From positions 1-43,275 of the forward strand of contig JACWEA010000007.1 in NCBI GenBank assembly GCA_014653775.1: 43,275 nucleotides of DNA, given 5' to 3'. Within the stretch, counting starts at the first letter, position 1. Each line of letters begins with the position of its first letter. A program made the position numbers and the translations under genes. The DNA comes from Pelagibacterales bacterium SAG-MED30. GTDB lineage: Bacteria > Pseudomonadota > Alphaproteobacteria > Pelagibacterales > Pelagibacteraceae. Below the pieces are notes generated by a model. The model was not told where the DNA came from. It searched no databases and saw only the letters and a program-made list of their open reading frames with translations. This document shows, piece by piece, positions 17,029 to 24,522 of the stretch.

Positions 17029-18349
17029 CAGCTTTTAAAGTCCCTTTAGAAGATTTATTCAAGGCTTGATCTAAATCTTCAATAATATCGTCAATATGCT
17101 CTAAACCAATACATAACCTGACATAACTTTGTGTAACTCCAGAAGCTGCAAGTTCATCTTCATTTAATTGACTATGTGTTGTACTAGCTGGATGAATAGC
17201 TAAACTTCTAGCATCTCCAATATTAGCGACATGATAAAACATTTTTAAAGATTCTATAAATTTTTTACCAGCATCAAAACCACCTTTTAATTCAATACCA
17301 ATCATGGGTCCATTTCCACCTTTTAGATATTTTTTGGCTCTATCTGCAAGAGGTTTTTCATGTTCAGTTGAATAAATCACTCTTGTTATTTCTTTATGTT
17401 TTTTTAAATATTCAACAACTTTTTGAGCATTTTCACAATGTTGCTTCATTCTTAAAGGTACAGTTTCAAGTCCTTGAATAATTGCAAAAGCATTATCAGG
17501 CGAGCAAGCTGAGCCTAAATCTCTTAATAAACAAACTCTAGCTCTAACTGCAAAAGGGATATTTGCTCCAGTAAGTTCGGGCACAACTTTACCCCAAACT
17601 GCTCCTTTGTAACTAGCATCTGGTTCATTAAATAAAGGTTGTCTTTTAGGATCAGCTGTCCAATCAAAATTACCACTATCTACAATGCTACCTGCAATAG
17701 CAGTACCATGTCCTCCAATATATTTTGTTAAAGAATGAACAACTATAGCAGCACCATGTTCTATCGGTTTACATATTATTGGTGCAGCTGTGTTATCCAT
17801 TATTAATGGTATGTTATATTTTCGACCTATGTCTGAAACTTCTTTAATCGGAAATACTCGTAAATATGGATTTGGTAAAGTTTCTCCATAAAAAGCTCTA
17901 GTTTTATCATCGATTACTTTTTCAAAGTTTTTAGGATCTTTTGGGTCAGCATATCTTATTTCGATACCAAGTTTACTTAAAGTATGTGTAAATAAAGATA
18001 CAGTTCCTCCATATAGATCTGTTGAACTAACAATATTATCTCCAGCTTGTGCAACATTTAATACAGCAAAAGCTGATGCTGTTTGCCCAGATGAAACTGT
18101 CAAACAAGCCAAACCACCTTCTAACTCGGCAATTCTTTTTTCTAATACATCGTTAGTTGGATTCATTATTCTTGTATAAATATTACCAAACTCTTTTAAT
18201 GCAAAGAGGTTGGCAGCGTGGTCTACACTATTAAATTGATAAGATGTAGTCCTATAAATAGGAACAGCTACCGCATTTGTTGTAGGATCACTTCTATAGT
18301 CACCACCATGTATGGCTATAGTTTCTGGATTATTTTTTTTTGTACTCAT
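17021..18349 (-). CDS. metY: O-acetylhomoserine sulfhydrylase (MetY family)
   Basis: PLP enzyme of the Cys/Met metabolism family, making homocysteine (or methionine) directly from O-acetylhomoserine and sulfide or methanethiol. The PLP lysine is Lys209 in VVHSLTKYIGGHG; VPIYRTTSYQF, IYTRIMNPTNDVLE, SSGQTASAFA, LYGGTVSLF and the C-terminal SLAIHPASTTHSQL are all typical. Length 442 is characteristic of MetY rather than the shorter MetB/MetC. It is preceded by an AAGGAG ribosome-binding site and by two SAM-responsive RNA elements. Good codon conservation and higher GC than neighbours suggest strong expression. Confidence 0.96.
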   Translation of the reverse strand: MSTKKNNPETIAIHGGDYRSDPTTNAVAVPIYRTTSYQFNSVDHAANLFALKEFGNIYTRIMNPTNDVLEKRIAELEGGLACLTVSSGQTASAFAVLNVAQAGDNIVSSTDLYGGTVSLFTHTLSKLGIEIRYADPKDPKNFEKVIDDKTRAFYGETLPNPYLRVFPIKEVSDIGRKYNIPLIMDNTAAPIICKPIEHGAAIVVHSLTKYIGGHGTAIAGSIVDSGNFDWTADPKRQPLFNEPDASYKGAVWGKVVPELTGANIPFAVRARVCLLRDLGSACSPDNAFAIIQGLETVPLRMKQHCENAQKVVEYLKKHKEITRVIYSTEHEKPLADRAKKYLKGGNGPMIGIELKGGFDAGKKFIESLKMFYHVANIGDARSLAIHPASTTHSQLNEDELAASGVTQSYVRLCIGLEHIDDIIEDLDQALNKSSKGTLKAVS

Positions 18350-18412
18350 TATTACTCCTTTTTTAGTGCTTTAACTTTATGTAAGGCGCACAATATAGTT
18401 CAAATGCCTACC
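18350..18412 (-). promoter_or_regulatory. SAM-V riboswitch overlapping the metY ribosome-binding site
   Basis: Read on the minus strand, a short stem AGGC (18409-18406) / GCCT (18387-18384) encloses a loop that forms two pseudoknot helices with the downstream segment: AACT (18400-18397) with AGTT (18376-18373), and GTGC (18391-18388) with GCAC (18369-18366). The CTAAAAAAGGAG stretch then carries the Shine-Dalgarno AAGGAG at 18360-18355, six bases before the ATG. This is the SAM-V layout known from Pelagibacter metY leaders, where SAM binding hides the ribosome site and lowers translation. Confidence 0.85.
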
Positions 18413-18424
18413 GATTATTTAATG

Positions 18425-18480
18425 TAAAATTCCATTTTAGCAGTTATATGCCCGCAATAGGATCAAATCGGCAAATCTTT
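18425..18480 (-). promoter_or_regulatory. SAM-II-type riboswitch, upstream partner of the SAM-V element
   Basis: On the minus strand a stem TGCC (18473-18470) / GGCA (18452-18449) encloses the conserved core GATTTGATCCTATTGCGG, and GCTAAAATGGA follows at 18441-18431. Pseudoknot pairs are TCC (18462-18460) with GGA (18433-18431) and GC (18455-18454) with GC (18441-18440). The core closely follows the SAM-II consensus (GAUUUAACC-UAUUGC ... GCUAAAAAGG). Together with the SAM-V element it forms a tandem pair controlling metY, plausibly at transcription first and translation second. No clear terminator hairpin is visible between the two. Confidence 0.78.
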
Positions 18481-18519
18481 TTTATCAGATTAGACTTATT
18501 TTACAAGAAAAATATAAAA

Positions 18520-18547
18520 TTGACATTACAATTAATAATAGTATTAA
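18520..18547 (+). promoter_or_regulatory. Candidate sigma-70 promoter for rplM-rpsI
   Basis: TTGACA at 18520-18525 matches the -35 consensus exactly, and TATTAA at 18542-18547 is 16 bases further, an acceptable -10 box. A start near 18554 would leave only a few bases before the rplM ATG at 18558, so the mRNA would be nearly leaderless. An alternative is TATAAA at 18514-18519 as -10 box, which would give a leader of about 30 bases. Pattern match only. Confidence 0.4.
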
Positions 18548-18557
18548 TCCTCGCACA

Positions 18558-19016
18558 ATGACAAAATTCTTAAAAAAAGACCAGCTTAATTCAAATTGGT
18601 ATGAAATTGATGCAAAAAATGCTGTTGTAGGAAGATTAGCTTCATTAATATCTAAGATAATTCGTGGAAAAAATAAAACAACTTTTACACCACACATGGA
18701 TGATGGAGATTTTGTTATAGTTAAAAATATTGAACAAATAAAGTTTACAGGTAAAAAATTTCAAAACAAAAAATATTATAGACATACTGGTCATCCTGGA
18801 GGAATTAAAGAAACTACACCCGAAAAATTATCAGAAAAAAAACCAGGTGAAGCTTTAAAGCTAGCCGTTAAAAGAATGTTACCTGGTGGAGTGTTAGGAA
18901 GACAACAGCTTTTAAAATTAAAAATTTATGCTGGTGAACAACATCCACATTCAGCTCAAAATCCTAAAGTTATTGAAATTGGTAAGTTAAATAATAAAAA
19001 TATTATACGTAACTAG
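18558..19016 (+). CDS. rplM: 50S ribosomal protein uL13
   Basis: Large-subunit assembly protein, 152 residues. Signature parts are WYEIDAKNAVVGRLASLISKIIRGKNK near the start, GDFVIVKNIEQIKFTGKK, YYRHTGHPGG and MLPGGVLGRQQLLKLKIYAGEQHPHSAQNP. No Shine-Dalgarno sequence is evident before the ATG (CGCACAATG), in keeping with the near-leaderless promoter suggested upstream. rpsI follows after one base, the universal L13-S9 pair. Confidence 0.98.
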   Translation: MTKFLKKDQLNSNWYEIDAKNAVVGRLASLISKIIRGKNKTTFTPHMDDGDFVIVKNIEQIKFTGKKFQNKKYYRHTGHPGGIKETTPEKLSEKKPGEALKLAVKRMLPGGVLGRQQLLKLKIYAGEQHPHSAQNPKVIEIGKLNNKNIIRN

Positions 19017-19017
19017 T

Positions 19018-19455
19018 ATGCAGACAAATGAAATAAATTTAAAAAAAAATAAATTAAAGTTAGATTTTAAAGATAGTAAATATGCTACAGGCAGAAGAAA
19101 AACTTCAATAGCTAAAGTTTGGGTTAAAAAGGGCACTGGTAAAATTTATGTAAATGGTAAACTCTATAATGAATATTTTGTTAGTGAAAATCACAAAATG
19201 CAAATTACTAGACCCTTTGAATTAATAAATCAATCAACAGAATATGATGTAAGATGCAGTGTGGTTGGTGGGGGTCATACTGGTCAAGCAGGGGCTCTGG
19301 TTCATGGGATTTCTAAAGCTTTAGTTATGTTCGACAGTAAACTTAAATCTACACTAAAAAATGAAAAATTAACTACCAGAGACTCAAGAGCTGTTGAAAG
19401 AAAGAAACCTGGTAGGAGAAAAGCTAGAAGAAGCTTTCAATTTTCTAAAAGATAA
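19018..19455 (+). CDS. rpsI: 30S ribosomal protein uS9
   Basis: Small-subunit protein of 145 residues whose C-terminal tail reaches the P-site tRNA. Signature parts are YATGRRKTSIAKVWVKKGTGKIYVNG, the VVGGGHTGQAGALVHGISKAL block and the basic end KKPGRRKARRSFQFSKR. An N-terminal extension of about 20 lysine-rich residues precedes the usual start of the domain. It is co-transcribed with rplM. Confidence 0.98.
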   Translation: MQTNEINLKKNKLKLDFKDSKYATGRRKTSIAKVWVKKGTGKIYVNGKLYNEYFVSENHKMQITRPFELINQSTEYDVRCSVVGGGHTGQAGALVHGISKALVMFDSKLKSTLKNEKLTTRDSRAVERKKPGRRKARRSFQFSKR

Positions 19456-19488
19456 TTTTTTTTTACTTTTAAACTGTTATAATAAAAA

Positions 19489-20511
19489 ATGTCTAAGCTT
19501 GATGTATTAATTGCTGGTTCTACAGGATATATCGGTGTCCAATTAGTAAGTTTGCTAATTAAACATCGTTATATAAGAATTAAGTACTTATGTGGAAACA
19601 CTTCTGTTGGAAAAAAAATTTCATTTTATGATAAATCTTTAAATGATAAAAAATTACCTAGAATTGTTAAATTCAATCAAAAATTTTTGAATGAAGTTGA
19701 TGTAATTTTTACTGCTTTACCTAACGGTGAAGCACAAGAAATTTCTAAAAAACTTTTATCAAATAATACATTAATTGATTTAGCTGCAGATTTTAGATTA
19801 GTAAAAGCATCTGAATATCTCAAATGGTATAAAAAAAGACATAAGGCCCCAAAACAAATCAAGAACTCTATTTATTCTATTCCAGAAATTACTGGAAAAA
19901 AAATTAAGAATTATAAAATAATATCTTGTCCAGGTTGTTATCCAACATCAATATTGCTTCCTTTAATTCCATTAATAAAGAATAAATTAATTAATATTGA
20001 TAATATTATTATTGATTCTAAGTCTGGTTATTCTGGAGCTGGTAGAAGTGTGCATTTTAAATATAAAAATAAAAACTTGTATGAATCTTTAAGTGCATAT
20101 GGTGTTGGATTTCATAGACATAATTCAGAAATTGAACAAACTATAAAAAATTTTACTAAGAAAAAATTTAAATTTACTTTTACACCACATCTTTCACCAA
20201 TGTTTAGAGGAATTTTAAGCACCATATATTTAGATCTAAATAAAAATGTTAATGCAAGAAAAATTCATACTTGTTTAAATAATTTCTATAAAAAACATAT
20301 ATTTGTTAAAATTTTAAAATTTAATTCTCTTTTAAATACAAATGATGTTATTAATACAAATTATTGTAATATTTCTGTATGTAAATCTAGATATAGCAAT
20401 AAAATAATTTTGTTATCAGCAATTGATAATTTGATCAAAGGTGGTGCTGGTCAAGGAGTTCAGAATATGAATATTTTATATAATTTTAATATTAACGAAG
20501 GTTTAAAATGA
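19489..20511 (+). CDS. argC: N-acetyl-gamma-glutamyl-phosphate reductase
   Basis: NADPH-dependent third step of arginine synthesis. The nucleotide-binding start is VLIAGSTGYIGVQLV; FTALPNGEA, DLAADFRL and YSIPEI follow, and the catalytic cysteine is Cys150 in SCPGCYPTSILLPL. The substrate loop SGYSGAGRS and the end block IDNLIKGGAGQGVQNMN are also typical. Length 340 is that of the class 1 enzyme. rpsI-argC is an order seen in several alphaproteobacteria. The TGA stop forms ATGA with the small lipoprotein gene. Confidence 0.96.
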   Translation: MSKLDVLIAGSTGYIGVQLVSLLIKHRYIRIKYLCGNTSVGKKISFYDKSLNDKKLPRIVKFNQKFLNEVDVIFTALPNGEAQEISKKLLSNNTLIDLAADFRLVKASEYLKWYKKRHKAPKQIKNSIYSIPEITGKKIKNYKIISCPGCYPTSILLPLIPLIKNKLINIDNIIIDSKSGYSGAGRSVHFKYKNKNLYESLSAYGVGFHRHNSEIEQTIKNFTKKKFKFTFTPHLSPMFRGILSTIYLDLNKNVNARKIHTCLNNFYKKHIFVKILKFNSLLNTNDVINTNYCNISVCKSRYSNKIILLSAIDNLIKGGAGQGVQNMNILYNFNINEGLK

Positions 20512-20681
20512 AAAAAATATTGATTATTTTTTTTTTATTATCAGCATGTTCTTCAAATGATATAAGTAAAGAAAATAGTTTACCGACTCTAGATTTCTCA
20601 GAAAATTTAACAATAGAAGAATTTAAACTTAAACTTGATCAATACGCTAATAATAGCAATTATCCAAATATAGACAATTAA
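20508..20681 (+). CDS. Small predicted lipoprotein, 57 residues
   Basis: An open frame of 57 codons lies exactly between argC and hom: its ATG overlaps the argC stop (ATGA) and its TAA is followed directly by the hom ATG. It starts MKKILIIFFLLSAC, a lipoprotein signal with lipobox L-S-A-C and Cys14. The mature part of about 44 residues is polar and acidic (PTLDFSENLTIEEFKLKLDQYA, shortened here), with a possible single helix, ending YPNIDN. I do not recognise the family. The tight fit in the operon and the clean lipobox make it very likely a real gene; cellular location would be the outer or inner membrane, facing the periplasm. Confidence 0.8.
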   Translation: MKKILIIFFLLSACSSNDISKENSLPTLDFSENLTIEEFKLKLDQYANNSNYPNIDN

Positions 20682-21974
20682 ATGAATAAAAATATAAATA
20701 TTGCAATAGTTGGATTAGGACAAGTAGGAATATATTTGTATAATGAACTTAAGTCTAAAAAAAAAGAAATAGAAACTAAATCTGGTAAAATTATTAATAT
20801 AGTTGCAATTTCTGCAAAAAACAAAAATAAAAAAAGACGTTTTAAGGTTGATAAAAAGATTTTTTACTCTAACCCATTAAATATTTTTAAAGAAAAAAAA
20901 ATTGATATTTTATTTGAATCAATAGGTCAATCAGATGGGATTTCAAAAAAAATTGTTGAATATGCTTTAAAAAAAAAAATTAATGTTATAACTCCTAACA
21001 AAGCCTTAATTTCTAAACATGGCGATCAACTCGCTGAATTAGCTGAAAAAAACAAAGTCAATTTAGAATTTGAAGCATCTGTTGCTGGTGGAATTCCAAT
21101 TCTTCGGGCTATTAAAGAAGGATTATCAACAAATAAAATTAACAAAGTTTATGGAATTTTAAACGGTACAACTAATTATATTTTATCTGAAATGGAAAAC
21201 AGCAATGAATCATTTGATAAAGTTTTAAAAAAAGCACAAAAACTTGGTTATGCAGAACCAGGAAATCCAAAATTAGATTTAAATGGTTTTGATGCATTTG
21301 CTAAAATAAAAATCTTATCTGCACTTTCATTCAACACTAAAATATCAAAAAACAATTGTATTATGGAAGGAATAGAAAATATTAAATTACAGGATATTAA
21401 AATTGCAAGTCAATTAGGTTTAAGAGTAAAACTTCTGGGTATTTCTAAGATTATTAATAATCAATTATTTGAAACTGTACATCCATGTTTAGTAGGAAAG
21501 AATACATACATCGGTAATGTTAATGGCGTTATGAATGCAGTTATTACAGAGGGTAAACCAGTTGGAGAAAGTGTTTTACAAGGAGAGGGTGCAGGTCCCG
21601 GCCCAACTTCCTCATCATTATTATCTGATTTGATGTCTATTTTACGTGGTGATATAAAATATCCATTTGGTATTTCTTCTAATAAGAGAAATTCAATTAA
21701 GCCATTTAACAAAGATAACTATTCAAATTCTTTATACCTTAGATTTGAAGTAAAAGATAAACAAGGTGTTCTTTCTTTAATTACAAATCGTTTAGCAAAA
21801 TTTAAGATTTCAGTAAAAAGAATAATTCAAACACCTGATAAGAAAAATAGAAGAGCAACAATTGTAATAATTACTCATAAAACTACAGAAATTAATGCAA
21901 AAAATTGTTTGTCAATTTTTAAGAAGAATAAGGGTATTCTCAAATTTCCAACGATAATAAGACTTTATAATTAA
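20682..21974 (+). CDS. hom: Homoserine dehydrogenase
   Basis: NAD(P)H-dependent reduction of aspartate semialdehyde to homoserine for threonine and methionine. A Rossmann motif VGLGQVG (residues 10-16) opens the protein, followed by ITPNKALISKHG, the substrate block EASVAGGIPILRAIKEGL, LNGTTNYILSEM, and DLNGFDAFAKIKILSALSF with catalytic Asp/Lys. A C-terminal ACT domain (about 345-425, LRFEVKDKQGVLSLITNRLAK) suggests allosteric feedback. Length 430 is normal. An A11 run near 20970 stays in frame. Its product is the precursor of the MetY substrate, so it fits functionally with metY nearby. Confidence 0.97.
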   Translation: MNKNINIAIVGLGQVGIYLYNELKSKKKEIETKSGKIINIVAISAKNKNKKRRFKVDKKIFYSNPLNIFKEKKIDILFESIGQSDGISKKIVEYALKKKINVITPNKALISKHGDQLAELAEKNKVNLEFEASVAGGIPILRAIKEGLSTNKINKVYGILNGTTNYILSEMENSNESFDKVLKKAQKLGYAEPGNPKLDLNGFDAFAKIKILSALSFNTKISKNNCIMEGIENIKLQDIKIASQLGLRVKLLGISKIINNQLFETVHPCLVGKNTYIGNVNGVMNAVITEGKPVGESVLQGEGAGPGPTSSSLLSDLMSILRGDIKYPFGISSNKRNSIKPFNKDNYSNSLYLRFEVKDKQGVLSLITNRLAKFKISVKRIIQTPDKKNRRATIVIITHKTTEINAKNCLSIFKKNKGILKFPTIIRLYN

Positions 21975-22876
21975 TGGCTATTTATATAAAACTTTTTGAA
22001 GTTTTATTCCCTGTATTTTTTGTAGTGGGCATTGGTTACTATTTAGGTAAAAAAAACCCTAAAATTGATACAGCATTTATTACTAACTTTGCTGCCAACG
22101 TTGGTACTCCAGCAATGATTATTTATGCTTTAAATCCAGTAAATATATCGTTCAATATTTTTCTTAATTATTTTTGGTATTACTCAATAGCAATAGGAGG
22201 ATTCATTATTACTGGAGTTATAATATTATATCTTCTAAATACCAAAGATATTATCAGAGAATTACCTCCATTAACAATGCCTAATACTGGAAACATGGGT
22301 TTACCAATATGTTTATTTGCTTATGGTTCGCAAGGACTTGGTGTTTCAGCAGCAATATCTGCTTTAATTATTTTATGCCACTTTACTTTAGGTGTATTTT
22401 TAGCTGATAGAAAATTTAGTTTAAATGTCATACTTAAAAGTCCTCCTTTTTATGCAATAATTATTGCAATATTACTTCTTTATTATGATTTAGAACTTCC
22501 GGGATTTGTTGAAAATACCACTTTTTTATTAATGTATGCAACAATATTTCTTATTTTAATGTCCTTAGGAATTGCTTTAACAAGACTAAAGGTCTTTTCA
22601 CTCAATAAAGCAATATTTTCCTCTATAGGACGAGTGATCGTTGGTCCTATAATTGGATATTTATTAATCCTATATTTTAATTTAGAAGGATTTGCAGCTG
22701 GTGTTTTATTAATTCAATGTTCAATGCCAAGTGCTATTCTCAATTATCTTGTTGCATCAATATATTCACCAAAAAAAATTATTGATAGTGTTGCCAGTAC
22801 TATTGTTGTTTCTACACTTATGTCATTTATAACTGTTCCGATAGTTGTATTCTTTGCTTTAAAATACTTTAATTAA
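21974..22876 (+). CDS. AEC-family (auxin efflux carrier-like) permease
   Basis: Ten-helix membrane transporter of the BART superfamily. The protein is 300 residues, mostly hydrophobic; diagnostic pieces are LFPVFFVVGIGYYLGKK at the start, NMGLPICLFAYGSQGL preceded by NTGN (the broken-helix motif), and a second half with LIQCSMPSAILNYLVA. Bacterial members carry malate, malonate or other small organic acids; the substrate cannot be read here. The start shares one base with the hom stop (TAATG), suggesting a link with amino-acid synthesis or export, but that is inference. Confidence 0.88.
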   Translation: MAIYIKLFEVLFPVFFVVGIGYYLGKKNPKIDTAFITNFAANVGTPAMIIYALNPVNISFNIFLNYFWYYSIAIGGFIITGVIILYLLNTKDIIRELPPLTMPNTGNMGLPICLFAYGSQGLGVSAAISALIILCHFTLGVFLADRKFSLNVILKSPPFYAIIIAILLLYYDLELPGFVENTTFLLMYATIFLILMSLGIALTRLKVFSLNKAIFSSIGRVIVGPIIGYLLILYFNLEGFAAGVLLIQCSMPSAILNYLVASIYSPKKIIDSVASTIVVSTLMSFITVPIVVFFALKYFN

Positions 22877-22896
22877 TCTATATCCTTCTTCTGTAG

Positions 22897-23748
22897 ATGA
22901 AGGCTATAACTTTTAATTTATTAGCTTGGGTAATGCTCCCAATAATGGATGGATTTGCAAAATATTTAAGTGCAGATCTTCCTGTATTACAAATAACTTG
23001 GGCACGATATTTTTTTACCGTAGCATTTACTTTTCCAATTATGTTTTTCTTTTTTAGAAAAGATCTTGTGTGGACAGATAAACCAAAATTACAATTTGCT
23101 AGAGGTTTAATTCTTTTGACTGCTAATATTTGTTTTTTTTATGCAATTTCCATAATCTCCCTAGCAAAAGCATTAACTTTAGCTTTTGTTGCTCCTTTAA
23201 TTGTTACAGCTTTTTCTCCAATTTTTTTAGGTGAAAAGGTTGGATTTAGAAGATGGTTTGCTGTAGTTATAGGGTTTATAGGTTCCTTAGTAGTTATAAG
23301 ACCAGGATTTTTAGAGATTAATTTAGCAAGTATTGCAGCACTTGGCACAGGTATAATGTATGGGTTTTATTTAATTATTACCCGTAAATTAAGTACTTCA
23401 GATAACCCTCTATTAACTTTATTATTAACTGGGGTAGTAGGGGCCTTTATCATCTCAACAGTAATGCCATTTGTTTGGGTCAAGCCTACTCTAAATCAGT
23501 GGTCCATGATGGCTGCTATTGGTATATTTGCCTGCATTGGTCATTTATTTCTTATACTTTCTCTTAAATACGCCGATGCCTCTAAATTAGCTCCATTTAG
23601 TTATTTTGAGATCTTTACAAATATTATTATTGGCTATTACTTCTTTAGTGATTTCCCAGATAATTGGACATTTCTAGGTTTATTTATTATTGTTTTAAGC
23701 GGTATCTACATTTCCAGAAGAGAGAACTTAGTTAAAAAGATTAAATAA
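22897..23748 (+). CDS. EamA/DMT-family transporter
   Basis: Ten predicted membrane helices in two EamA repeats over 283 residues: the first from MKAITFNLLAWVMLP to about 135, the second from ASIAALGTGIMYGFYLIITRKL to the end. The segments ITWARYFFTVAFTFP and LAFVAPLIVTAFSPIFLGEKVG are typical of S-adenosylmethionine or drug/metabolite exporters in this family. Substrate unknown. It is 20 bases after the AEC gene and ends the left-hand core block; a 450-base gene-poor stretch follows. Confidence 0.9.
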   Translation: MKAITFNLLAWVMLPIMDGFAKYLSADLPVLQITWARYFFTVAFTFPIMFFFFRKDLVWTDKPKLQFARGLILLTANICFFYAISIISLAKALTLAFVAPLIVTAFSPIFLGEKVGFRRWFAVVIGFIGSLVVIRPGFLEINLASIAALGTGIMYGFYLIITRKLSTSDNPLLTLLLTGVVGAFIISTVMPFVWVKPTLNQWSMMAAIGIFACIGHLFLILSLKYADASKLAPFSYFEIFTNIIIGYYFFSDFPDNWTFLGLFIIVLSGIYISRRENLVKKIK

Positions 23749-24198
23749 TAGGTGCTATTTATTTACTAATATATAATGTATTACTTTAATTTATATATAT
23801 AAATTATTGTAATTATTGAATTTAATTAATATATAAATAAATAAAAATAGTCTTAATTTAAACTTTTTTTCAATACGATTTCAGCGAAACTAGTTATTTT
23901 ATACTTAAATTATCAAGAATATTAAATAATTGTTTAAAAATGGGGGTTTTTAGAATAGCTGAATTATAAAAATATTCTAGAATAGAGCAGCCTAAAAGCG
24001 TTGGTATTGATGAATATTAGAGAGATGCACTTATAGAATATAGCGTTTAAACAGTCATAGAGGTGTCTAATTTAAGTAAATGATCATATATGCTACAACT
24101 AAAGGGTGAAATATACTATTTAGTGAATAAAGGGCTAAAATATTAAAAAAATGTTGATTTTATTAGCTTATTTACATTAAAAAAATGTTAAAATAACC
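23749..24198. other. Gene-poor stretch between the DMT gene and the alkyltransferase gene
   Basis: This 450-base stretch is unusual in a genome with almost no spacers. All frames are broken by frequent stops and I found no recognisable protein or RNA. Visible structure: an inverted repeat TAGAATA (23951-23957) / TATTCTA (23973-23979) with a 15-base loop, just after a GGGGG run, and a 14-base direct repeat near the right end. One frame between about 23985 and 24080 gives short runs of peptide split by TAG and TAA codons, so a decayed gene cannot be excluded. It may be a scar at the edge of the variable region. Confidence 0.5.
24142..24189. repeat. Direct repeat of 14 bases
   Basis: ATTAAAAAAATGTT occurs at 24142-24155 and again at 24176-24189, spaced 34 bases start to start, inside the gene-poor stretch. 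The second copy is also part of a short inverted repeat ACATT-AAAAA-AATGT at 24174-24188. In DNA this AT-rich such a repeat may be chance; no function is assigned. Confidence 0.45.
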
Positions 24199-24477
24199 CT
24201 ATATTGGTACTTTTTCTGATCTCAATAATCTGAGTTTTTGTTTACTTCCACCTCTTCCAGAGTAACCTCCAAGGCCTCCATCAGATCTAATTACTCTATG
24301 ACAGGGTATTTTAGGGGCATAAGGATTTTTTGCGCATGCATTCGCTACAGCACGAGCAGATTTAGGGCTTTTTATAGCAATAGCTACTTGTTTATAAGTC
24401 TTTACCTTACCTTTTGGTATAGTTTTTAGGTAAGCCCAAACTTTCAATTGAAATTTAGTGGGGGAGTATTTTTTCAT
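24199..24477 (-). CDS. MGMT-type alkyltransferase domain protein (methylated-DNA-protein-cysteine methyltransferase family)
   Basis: Ninety-two residues forming only the DNA-binding/active-site domain of O6-alkylguanine-DNA alkyltransferases. The winged-helix region runs FQLKVWAYLKTIPKGKVKTYKQVA, Arg42 in ARAVANA is the finger arginine, and the active-site Cys59 sits in IPCHRVIRSDGGLGGYSGR. The cysteine is kept, unlike alkyltransferase-like (ATL) proteins, which have tryptophan there, so suicidal dealkylation is possible, but the N-terminal half of Ada/Ogt enzymes is absent. The ATG immediately follows the U-tract of the terminator of the upstream RNA gene, leaving no room for a normal ribosome-binding site after that hairpin. 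Confidence 0.9.
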   Translation of the reverse strand: MKKYSPTKFQLKVWAYLKTIPKGKVKTYKQVAIAIKSPKSARAVANACAKNPYAPKIPCHRVIRSDGGLGGYSGRGGSKQKLRLLRSEKVPI

Positions 24478-24522
24478 AAAAAAAACCCTGATACTTTACA
24501 CTTTTTAGGGTGCAAAGATCAG
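24478..24522 (-). terminator. Intrinsic terminator of the structured RNA, touching the alkyltransferase start codon
   Basis: On the minus strand CTGAT (24522-24518) pairs with ATCAG (24492-24488), with inner pairs between TTTGCAC and GTGTAAA, a loop around CCTAAAAA, then GGG and eight U residues at 24485-24478. The stem plus U-run fits a Rho-independent terminator. The next three bases are the ATG of the alkyltransferase gene. Confidence 0.8.

Noticed and set aside
23951-23979. Inverted repeat as terminator of the DMT gene
   Set aside because: It lies about 200 bases after the stop codon and has no U-tract on either side.
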